Shown in pieces: positions 31,897-38,339 of a DNA stretch of 38,339 nt. The stretch comes from Syntrophus sp. (in: bacteria) (GTDB lineage Bacteria; Desulfobacterota; Syntrophia; Syntrophales; UBA8958). Each line of letters begins with the position of its first letter. The first letter of the stretch is position 1. The stretch lies in contig JANXZC010000109.1 of NCBI GenBank assembly GCA_025355725.1, positions 1 to 38,339 of the forward strand, given 5' to 3'. Made by a program: the position numbers and the translations under genes. Under the pieces are notes generated by a model. It was not told the origin of the DNA, did not search any database, and saw only the letters and a list, made by a program, of their open reading frames with translations.

Positions 31897-31999
31897 AGTT
31901 CAACCTCCTGCGGATATGCCATATCATTTTTATACATTGCTGTAAGGTAATATTACAGAGGCTGAGATCAGAATGGTCTTGTCAAGGCAATAAGCGCTA

Positions 32000-33298
32000 T
32001 TAGAAGTAGTACCCGGCCCGGAATTCAAAACGGTAGTCGTTGGCTTTTTCTCCAAATTCCGTATCCCGGCTTCCCCGGATAAAACCTGCCCGGAGGCGAA
32101 GTTCCAGATTGGTAATGCCCGTGTAGAGAAGTTCCGGCGTGATGTTGTAACTCTGGTCGTCCAGATTGAACATGAACGTCACAGCGGGAGTAAAATAGAG
32201 AATATCAAAGGGTTCCTTCTGACTCAGGCGCAGTTGCAGATAATCCTCCATCGGGCTGAGTCGCCCGTAGCCGCCGGTGGCAAGGTTTTGGGCGACGTTG
32301 AGCATCTGGGTGTTTCCCGTACTCTGGTAGCCGTTGTAGCCCTGACGGATGTAGTTGTAATAATTTTTCATGTCGTCGGCGCTGTACCCCATGCCGTTGT
32401 GGTAATATTCCAGAATCGTCGTCAGATCAAAGGTGGTCAGATGGCGGATCCCCATGAGGCCGCTGACGACGTTCTGGGTCCGCGATTGGAGGACGCCGGC
32501 GTTATCCAGGAACGGCTGCTGATAACCCTTGATATAGGCGAGCTCGCCGTGGATCTCGAAGCTCGTCGTGATATTCCTTGAAAAATCCATGCCCATGCGT
32601 GCCGTGCGGCTGCCGTCGGCGGCAAAGATAAAGTCCAGATCCATATCGTAGAGGAGGAGATAAACCTTCCCGGCGGCGTTGATGCGGTTGTTCACACCGA
32701 AATCGTCGTTGATGTGATCATAGACGGGAACAATGACCGGGGTAAAAGAAAAGGTTTTCAAGGGACCGTCGAAGCTCCGGATGTAATCCATCGTCGCCAT
32801 GATGTACCCTTCGATCGGCAGGTCCGGGTCATAGGGATCTTTAGGGCGGTCAATGAAATTCACCGGATTCCAGGCGTACCCCTTCCCCCATTTCAAGGTC
32901 TTCTTGCCGACCTCAACCTTCCAGGAGGGCGAAGGTTTCAGGGTTCCGTACCCGTCAAAGATCGCCGTCCGCTCGTTGCCGTTGGCAAAGGACGAGTATC
33001 GCAAGTCTGTATTGGTTTTTACAAAGACGCTGCCGATGCCCTTTTCATAGCTCCCCTCCAACTGGAAGCGGCCGTTCCATTCCATCAGGGTCGAGCGGGG
33101 GTCCCGATAATACTGGAGTTGATAGAGGGCGGCGTCCTTGTCCAGGACGTTCAGGACGGGCCTTAACTCCACATAGCCGCCGAAATGATAGGGCTTCTTC
33201 TCGGTCTCCGAGGTATCGAAGGTGTAGGATTCCTCGGCAAGGGCCGCAGCAGGAAAGAACAGGAGGAGGATCAAAAACAGGATTACATTTCTTTTCAT
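32000..33298 (-). CDS. Outer-membrane beta-barrel protein (DUF1302-like)
   Basis: A 432-residue exported protein. Signal peptide MKRNVILFLILLLFFPAAAL opens the ATG at 33298 (a start at 33343 would hide it). The rest is a run of amphipathic strands rich in Tyr, Gly and Asp, and the last residue is Phe in FRAGYYF, the C-terminal signal of outer-membrane barrels. Segments such as VEVGKKTLKWGKGYAWNPVN, with WGKG, suggest a relation to alginate-export or DUF1302 barrels. It is the last main gene of an ABC/LolA-like operon, 56 bases after it, and probably provides the outer-membrane end of the pathway. The substrate is unknown. Confidence 0.75.
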   Translation of the reverse strand: MKRNVILFLILLLFFPAAALAEESYTFDTSETEKKPYHFGGYVELRPVLNVLDKDAALYQLQYYRDPRSTLMEWNGRFQLEGSYEKGIGSVFVKTNTDLRYSSFANGNERTAIFDGYGTLKPSPSWKVEVGKKTLKWGKGYAWNPVNFIDRPKDPYDPDLPIEGYIMATMDYIRSFDGPLKTFSFTPVIVPVYDHINDDFGVNNRINAAGKVYLLLYDMDLDFIFAADGSRTARMGMDFSRNITTSFEIHGELAYIKGYQQPFLDNAGVLQSRTQNVVSGLMGIRHLTTFDLTTILEYYHNGMGYSADDMKNYYNYIRQGYNGYQSTGNTQMLNVAQNLATGGYGRLSPMEDYLQLRLSQKEPFDILYFTPAVTFMFNLDDQSYNITPELLYTGITNLELRLRAGFIRGSRDTEFGEKANDYRFEFRAGYYF

Positions 33299-33354
33299 AT
33301 GTGCCTTGCCGAAGAAGGTTATAGGAATTCCGATAACCTTCAATTTTCAGCTTA

Positions 33355-34083
33355 TCACCGGAGAGACTCCAGATTGGGCATGTAGGTCAGGGTAAAGACC
33401 TCATCCTTGAAGGAGCGCTTCTTGATCTTCGCAAAGATCATTACCGACTTGTAGCCTTTGTAAAGGGGACTATCCGTCTCGATGACGGCGGGCCGAACGA
33501 TTCCGCCGCCGAAATCCTTGTGATCCTTGAAGTACAGGGTCTTGATGAGCATGTTCGCCTCCGTTAGACACTCGACCTTTATCGGCAGCTTCTTCCCTTT
33601 GTCCACCCACATCTTGATCTGATCATAGGCAACATTTTTGTTTTTGGCCTTCAAAAACAGGAGATACTCCTTCCCCGAATCATCCACCCGAACGACATCG
33701 TATTCGGCGGCGTAGTCCAGATTGAGGATGTCGGCATTGTTGAAGACCCCCCCGACGACGGACTGAAGGCTCGTGATCCGGATAGGCTTCCCCACATTCG
33801 GGATGAAGAGCCACATGTTGTCGCCAAGACGCAGGGTGCTCCGGCCCTTTTCACTGGCCGGGGCTAAAAAGAGGGCGGCTACCTTATCTACCCCTTTTTT
33901 TGCCGAAAAGAGGGTAAATTCCTTCTTCTTGCCGTCGGGCTCCACATTGATCAGCTTCCGGTACATATCGTAGGATTCGGGGTTGAGGTTCCGATCCACC
34001 TGTTTGAGCAGCGCCGTTCCGTCCAGGGCGTAAACGGGAAAGGCCGTCAGCAGTGTCATTAAAAAGACTATTGTTTTAAGCAT
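33355..34083 (-). CDS. LolA-like periplasmic protein (outer membrane lipoprotein-sorting family)
   Basis: A 242-residue exported protein with a signal peptide (MLKTIVFLMTLL...VYA). The family pattern is clear: KKEFTLFSAKKGVDKVAALF, then GDNMWLFIPNVGKPIRIT and KLPIKVECLTE, as in pfam17131-type LolA-like proteins. These are thought to carry lipids or lipoproteins through the periplasm. It lies between the FtsX permease (54-base gap) and the barrel protein. It is not LolA itself, whose gene lies elsewhere. Confidence 0.83.
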   Translation of the reverse strand: MLKTIVFLMTLLTAFPVYALDGTALLKQVDRNLNPESYDMYRKLINVEPDGKKKEFTLFSAKKGVDKVAALFLAPASEKGRSTLRLGDNMWLFIPNVGKPIRITSLQSVVGGVFNNADILNLDYAAEYDVVRVDDSGKEYLLFLKAKNKNVAYDQIKMWVDKGKKLPIKVECLTEANMLIKTLYFKDHKDFGGGIVRPAVIETDSPLYKGYKSVMIFAKIKKRSFKDEVFTLTYMPNLESLR

Positions 34084-34137
34084 AACTGTAGCTCCTTTTC
34101 TTAAGCGGAGAGAGATTTAAAATCTGCCGCAGGCATT

Positions 34138-35376
34138 TTAGACGTGCCGCAGGGCGACAATCGGTTCCATCCGCGAAGCCTTGAAGGCCGGTTGCAGGCT
34201 CGCGACGACGGATACCAGGATTACGATCACGGCAATGGTCACAAAATCCATCGGGTTCACGTAAGTTTGCAGGAGCAGTCCCTGCTGTTGACCGAAGTTA
34301 AAAGTAATATGGGCGACATTCAGGATGAACAGGATGAGCAACCCCACCCCACCGCCGATGATGGTTCCCAGGACCCCCAGGGACAGTCCCTCCATCATGA
34401 ACAACGCGAGAATCTTGCCGGGGGGAGTACCGATGGCGGCCATCGTCCCGATCTCTCTGATCCGCTCGTAAACGGCCATGATCATCACATTGAGAACGCT
34501 GATCAACACCAGGGCCACCAGCATCAGCTTGATGAAGAAGGTCATGATGTCGAGCATCCGGGCAACGTTGGCGAATGGCGACAACCCTTCCCAGGTATGG
34601 ATCTCCAGGGGAAATTTGTCGTCTTTCCGGAATTCCCCCGTCAATTGTTTCTCCATTTCCCGGGCCGCCGGGTGCAGGCGGTCGAAATCCTTTAACCTTA
34701 CGGCTACCTCACTGATTTCCAGTTCCGGCATGCGCAGGACCTCCGCGGCATCTTCAATGTGGACGTAGCCGTCCCGCCCCCCGGGACCGGTCACACCTTC
34801 CATTATGCCCGCCACGACAAACTGCTTGCCGTTGACGGAACCGTCTTTGTTTGTCGCCACGATCACCACCGAATCCCCCACCTTTACCTTCATCCCTTTG
34901 GCAAGTAAGGCCGGGATGAGGATCTCTCCCTTGGCGATGGTTTTCTTCCCCTCCGAGATTCGCGACGTCAATAGGGGAACCGTTTTAAATTCCCGGTCCG
35001 GATAGATGCCGTTGAGACGGATGTTCGTCGATTCGACAAAGTTGCTGAAAAGGCCGCCGAACTTGAGACGGGGCGAAGAAGCCTCAATATTCTTTTGCTT
35101 TCCGAGGATCTCGTCAATCCGGGCGGCAGTCTGGGCATTCAGGTTCAGATTCAGCGGGAGATTGTCGATGGAGGCGACGTAGCCCTTTTTATGAATCTGA
35201 ATGTGACCCAGCATGGCGTCAGTAATCTGGCCAATCATCATGGCCTTGAAAGACCCGGAAACGGCTACAAAAACCAGAACAAAGACGACACCGATAGTGA
35301 TCAGGGAGGCCGTGAGTAAGGTGCGGCGCTTGTAGCGCAACAGGTTTCGCAGGGCGATTTTATAAAGATTCATCAT
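34138..35376 (-). CDS. FtsX/LolC-type ABC permease
   Basis: A 412-residue permease with one N-terminal helix (LLTASLITIGVVFVLVFVAV), a large periplasmic domain and three C-terminal helices with REIGTMAAIGTPPGKILALF, the coupling loop of the class. Only one permease gene is present here, so it would act as a homodimer, unlike the exporter at 18127-20459. It overlaps the ATPase gene by 17 bases. Confidence 0.88.
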   Translation of the reverse strand: MMNLYKIALRNLLRYKRRTLLTASLITIGVVFVLVFVAVSGSFKAMMIGQITDAMLGHIQIHKKGYVASIDNLPLNLNLNAQTAARIDEILGKQKNIEASSPRLKFGGLFSNFVESTNIRLNGIYPDREFKTVPLLTSRISEGKKTIAKGEILIPALLAKGMKVKVGDSVVIVATNKDGSVNGKQFVVAGIMEGVTGPGGRDGYVHIEDAAEVLRMPELEISEVAVRLKDFDRLHPAAREMEKQLTGEFRKDDKFPLEIHTWEGLSPFANVARMLDIMTFFIKLMLVALVLISVLNVMIMAVYERIREIGTMAAIGTPPGKILALFMMEGLSLGVLGTIIGGGVGLLILFILNVAHITFNFGQQQGLLLQTYVNPMDFVTIAVIVILVSVVASLQPAFKASRMEPIVALRHV

Positions 35377-36073
35377 GGCTCGCCCCTCCTTTCATTTCTT
35401 TAGCAACAATAGATCCGTCCTCCAGCCGGAAGATCACTTCTGCCTCCCCGACGATTTTCTGGTCGTGGGTCGAAAAGATAAAAGTGGTTGCAAGCTCGTC
35501 CCGCATCCGCTTCATGAGGTTGATGACGGCGTAGGCCGTCTGGGAATCGAGGTTGGCTGTCGGTTCATCGGCCAGGACCAGCTCCGGGTGCGTCACCAGC
35601 GCCCTCGCAATGGCAACCCGCTGCTTCTGACCACCGGAGATCTGACCGGGATATTTGTCCTTCTGATCCGCCATGCCCACCGCCGCGAGGAGCCTTTCGA
35701 TCCGCTCTTTCCGCTCCGCCGGGGGAACGTTCTGGACCATCAGGAGGGGGTATTCGATGTTCTCATAGACCGTCAGGACGGGGAGCAGGTTGAAATCCTG
35801 AAAGATGAAGCCGAGATGGCTTCCCCGGAAGGCGGCGCTCTCCTTCCGATCCAGCCGGGCGATGTCCGTAGCGGCCACCGTCAGGGTCCCCGCCGTGGGT
35901 TTGTCGAGGCAGCCGATCAGGTTCAGGAGGGTGGTTTTGCCGCTCCCCGACGGCCCGACGAAAGAGACGAAGGAGGCCGGTTCGATTTCGAACCCCACGC
36001 CCTGCAAGGCCTGGACGACGACGTCTCCCACCTGGTAATCCTTGTGAATGTTATCCGCGATAATCAATGGCAT
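35360..36073 (-). CDS. LolD-type ABC ATPase
   Basis: A 237-residue ATPase with intact motifs: GPSGSGKTT, ISGGQKQR, LVLADEPTANLD and FSTHD, all typical of LolD/MacB ATPases. It is the first gene of the cluster that continues with permease, LolA-like protein and beta-barrel. The CDF exporter gene ends 40 bases upstream, so read-through is possible. Confidence 0.9.
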   Translation of the reverse strand: MPLIIADNIHKDYQVGDVVVQALQGVGFEIEPASFVSFVGPSGSGKTTLLNLIGCLDKPTAGTLTVAATDIARLDRKESAAFRGSHLGFIFQDFNLLPVLTVYENIEYPLLMVQNVPPAERKERIERLLAAVGMADQKDKYPGQISGGQKQRVAIARALVTHPELVLADEPTANLDSQTAYAVINLMKRMRDELATTFIFSTHDQKIVGEAEVIFRLEDGSIVAKEMKGGASHDESL

Positions 36074-36113
36074 TGCTTATTTATCCTTTCTTCTCTCTAT
36101 CTTCCTACTTGGA

Positions 36114-37025
36114 TCAATTGCAGTGGTTGCAGTACTCCAGTTCCCCGGCCGAGCCGGGCAGGATCTGGAGGGTGGTATGGTTTATACCGTGTTTGTGGAC
36201 CAGCATCTCCTGGGCAAAACGGATGATCGTTTCGCTGTCCGATGCTTCCTCCGTCATCCGGATATGGGCGGACAGCAGCTTCTGGGCCGCGCCGGTCTGC
36301 CAGATGTGGAGATCGTTCACTTCCGCTACCGCAGGGATCGCCAGCAGATCGTTCCTGACCTCCCCGTAATCGATGTCCGGCGGGACGGCGTCCATAAGGG
36401 CGTTGACCGTCTGCCGGACGATCTTGTAGATTTCCCGGGCGATGACGATGCAGATGGCCATCGAGATGAGGGGGTCAACAAGACGCCACCCGAAGAAGGT
36501 GATCAGCAGGGCGCCGACAATGACCCCGAGGGAAAACAGGGCGTCTTGAAGGGAATGGAGCCAGGCGCTTTTCATATTGAAGTTCCGCGCCGAGATTTTC
36601 TGCAAGAGCAGCGTGGCCGCTCCGTTGCCGACAAAGGCCACGACGGCTACCCAGAGCATCGCCTGTCCGGGGATTTCCGGCGGCGCCATCAGCCGCTGGA
36701 GGGATTCCCAGAAGACGAAGGCAATGACCACCGACAGGACAATGCTGTTGACAAAGGCGGAGATAAACTCGATTTTCCGGTAACCGTAAGTTTTTTCCTC
36801 ATTCGCGGGACGGCGGGCTACCTGCTCCGCCCAGTAGCTGAAGCCCATGGCGGCGATATCGCTCAGATTGTGGACGGCGTCGGAGATCAGGGCCATGCTC
36901 TGGATGAGGAGGCCGAAAATCATCTCGAAGACGACGATTCCACCGTTAATCACCATGGCGAAAAGCAGGTTCTTTAGCGACGCCGGCGGTTCATGATTAT
37001 GATTATGATTGTGATTGTCTTCCAT
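36114..37025 (-). CDS. CDF family divalent metal exporter
   Basis: A 303-residue cation diffusion facilitator with six membrane segments and a C-terminal cytoplasmic domain. A His/Asn-rich N-terminus (MEDNHNHNHNH) is a zinc-type feature. The metal site pairs are seen in SDAVHNLSD (His and Asp of the HxxxD) and LHSLQDALFS. Zinc is the likeliest ion, though cobalt or iron is possible. It ends 40 bases before the LolD-like ATPase gene and lies after ChrA with a gap of about 110 bases. A small candidate frame lies between the two. Confidence 0.88.
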   Translation of the reverse strand: MEDNHNHNHNHEPPASLKNLLFAMVINGGIVVFEMIFGLLIQSMALISDAVHNLSDIAAMGFSYWAEQVARRPANEEKTYGYRKIEFISAFVNSIVLSVVIAFVFWESLQRLMAPPEIPGQAMLWVAVVAFVGNGAATLLLQKISARNFNMKSAWLHSLQDALFSLGVIVGALLITFFGWRLVDPLISMAICIVIAREIYKIVRQTVNALMDAVPPDIDYGEVRNDLLAIPAVAEVNDLHIWQTGAAQKLLSAHIRMTEEASDSETIIRFAQEMLVHKHGINHTTLQILPGSAGELEYCNHCN

Positions 37026-37028
37026 GGT

Positions 37029-37139
37029 TTAATAACCCCTAATGCCCATAACGCCCTGACCTCTCATACCCTTAGCGTAACCATAACCTATCTCCACTCC
37101 GTTTGCATAAAATATATCCACATGCCCCTCGGTTTTCAT
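37029..37139 (-). CDS. Possible 36-residue small protein
   Basis: A 36-residue frame, Gly- and Tyr-rich at its end (IGYGYAKGMRGQG), whose ATG at 37139 overlaps the chrA stop (ATGA). Coupling supports translation, but no ribosome site or homologue is recognised and the sequence is low in complexity. It may be chance. Confidence 0.25.
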   Translation of the reverse strand: MKTEGHVDIFYANGVEIGYGYAKGMRGQGVMGIRGY

Positions 37140-38338
37140 GGAAAGATCAGGAGCGAAACACCAATTGTCCCCAGGATCAGCCACAGGACATCCTTTTTCC
37201 AACCCAACAGGTAAACTATGGAAACTGCAAACACCGCCCATGTCTGCCAGTTGACAAGAGATTGGACGCCGAATTGCAGAACGACAAAGAGGAGAAGCCC
37301 GATAAAACCGGACAGAAACCCCCGGATGACCGCCTTGACGATCTTGAGATTCTGGATTTTGGCATGAACCCGGCTGAGCAGCATCATGGCCGCCAGGGAA
37401 GGAGTGAAAATGCCGATGGTGGCGATGACGGCCCCGATGATCCCCTGGACCTTGTAGCCGATAAAAGTGGCGGTGATGAACACCGGTCCCGGTGTGATCT
37501 GTCCCAGGGCAATGCCGTCGCGGAAGGCGGTTAGATCGAGCCAGTGCATACCGTCAACGACGATGTGCTGAATGATGGGAATGGCGGTGAAGCCGCCGCC
37601 GAAGGCAAACGACCCGATCTTGAAGAAGGTCGCAAAGATGGTCCACGTCCCGTCAACCAACCAAAATACAACGGCAAGCAAAATCGCCAGCGCCGCCGGG
37701 GGCAGGAGATTTCGCCACCCCGACGCCTCCGGGACGTCAACCGCCGCCCCCGGGCGCTCCGGCGCTTTTCCTTGCCCGACCGCTCCCCACAAGTGAAAGA
37801 ACAAGCCCCCCAGCGCCCCGGAGATGAGGATGATATAAACTACATTCCAGTGGAGATAGCGAATCCCCAAAAAGGAAAGCGCCGCAATCACAATGCCTTT
37901 TAAGGCGTTGCGGTCAATACCCTGGAAGATCGATTTCCCCATCATCATGGTCGCGTTGACCAGCAAGGCGACTACCATTGCCCCGAGGCCCATGAAGATC
38001 GAATGGATAAATTTCAGATCGCCATACGCGAAATAGGCCCAGGCCAGGACGGTGATGGCGGACATAGCCGGAAAGACAAAGGCAACGGGCATCAGGATGC
38101 CTCCCCAGCCCCCCTTCAGCTTCTGGCCGATATAACCCAGCAGGGTCACGCCCGTGGCCCCCGGCAAAATCTGAGACAGGCTCAGGGCGCTCATGAACTC
38201 CTCGTCAGAGATCCACCCTTTTTCGTGGACGATAACCTTCTTCATCAATGCCAGGATCGCCGGTCCACCATAGCCGACAGCGCCGACATATAAGGACGTT
38301 TTCAGGATTTCAAACAAGGTCGGCTGTTTCATGATCAT
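37136..38338 (-). CDS. chrA: ChrA-family chromate transporter, two-domain type
   Basis: A 400-residue membrane protein with two homologous CHR halves: the first with GYGGPAILALMKK and LPGATGVTL, the second with FGGGFTAIPIIQH and TPGPVFITATF. Members act as chromate/sulfate antiporters, and many in non-resistant bacteria have unknown anion roles. The gene begins with ATGATCATGAAA at the window edge; the ATG at 38332 is an alternative, and a start further out cannot be excluded. It is followed by a CDF metal exporter. Confidence 0.87.
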   Translation of the reverse strand: MIMKQPTLFEILKTSLYVGAVGYGGPAILALMKKVIVHEKGWISDEEFMSALSLSQILPGATGVTLLGYIGQKLKGGWGGILMPVAFVFPAMSAITVLAWAYFAYGDLKFIHSIFMGLGAMVVALLVNATMMMGKSIFQGIDRNALKGIVIAALSFLGIRYLHWNVVYIILISGALGGLFFHLWGAVGQGKAPERPGAAVDVPEASGWRNLLPPAALAILLAVVFWLVDGTWTIFATFFKIGSFAFGGGFTAIPIIQHIVVDGMHWLDLTAFRDGIALGQITPGPVFITATFIGYKVQGIIGAVIATIGIFTPSLAAMMLLSRVHAKIQNLKIVKAVIRGFLSGFIGLLLFVVLQFGVQSLVNWQTWAVFAVSIVYLLGWKKDVLWLILGTIGVSLLIFP

Positions 38339-38339
38339 A

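Noticed and set aside
31738-31950. His/Asp-rich peptide on the plus strand (HDHDDHW)
   Set aside because: It is the complement of the Ile/Met-rich start of the TauE/SafE fragment and has no ribosome site.

Overview
The window looks like a chromosomal segment of an anaerobic deltaproteobacterium (Desulfobacterota), possibly near the Syntrophaceae. This is inferred from gene content: a tungsten-type aldehyde:ferredoxin oxidoreductase module with its own Fe-S protein and cytochrome b, an acetate-type permease beside a sigma-54 activator, a hybrid sensor kinase, and many LolD/MacB-type envelope transporters. Two palindromic intergenic repeats of a kind I associate with these genomes also fit. No rRNA, tRNA, CRISPR array, prophage or insertion sequence was recognised.

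Layout. 1-720: the end of an alpha/beta hydrolase. 724-3554 (minus): a zinc/manganese ABC uptake operon led by a small ribbon-helix-helix regulator with cysteine pairs, behind a near-consensus promoter with an embedded palindrome. 3665-4909 (minus): three small genes (YaiI-like, YwbE-like, one unknown), followed by a 55-bp perfect hairpin repeat. 5233-6897: a DEAD-box RNA helicase with a DbpA-type C-terminus. 7039-8760 (minus): an NCS2 purine/pyrimidine permease fused to a degenerate RsbW-like ATPase domain, with a decayed preA (dihydropyrimidine dehydrogenase) fragment upstream. 9363-13651: a tightly coupled module of Fe-S protein, cytochrome b, AOR-family oxidoreductase and a small accessory protein, similar in order to the start of E. 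coli ydhYVW. 13682-16306 (minus): an SsuABC/TauABC-type uptake system whose leader lies in a broken HD-GYP gene. 16805-17943: a TetR regulator and an SRPBCC protein behind a promoter with an internal operator-like dyad.

18127-22413 (minus) is a MacAB-like exporter with two separate FtsX permeases. 22533-23444 is a penicillin-binding endopeptidase and 23711-24916 a membrane-anchored HDOD protein. 24964-26499 (minus) holds an ArsR-family regulator with a CVC motif, a DsbA-like oxidase and a VKOR-like membrane protein, apparently one disulfide-forming unit. 26752-28725 is a hybrid histidine kinase ending at a clear terminator. 28984-31670 holds the permease and the divergent sigma-54 activator. 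31744-36073 (minus) is an envelope cluster of LolD-like ATPase, FtsX permease, LolA-like periplasmic protein and outer-membrane beta-barrel, followed by a truncated TauE/SafE fragment. 36114-38338 (minus) holds a CDF metal exporter and a two-domain ChrA transporter.

The strongest leads are the regulator-operator pair of the zinc operon, the transporter-ATPase fusion, the LolA-like/beta-barrel ABC cluster, the disulfide module under an ArsR-type regulator, and three gene remnants (preA, HD-GYP, TauE/SafE) hidden between genes. All functions are read from sequence motifs by eye; no database search was run.
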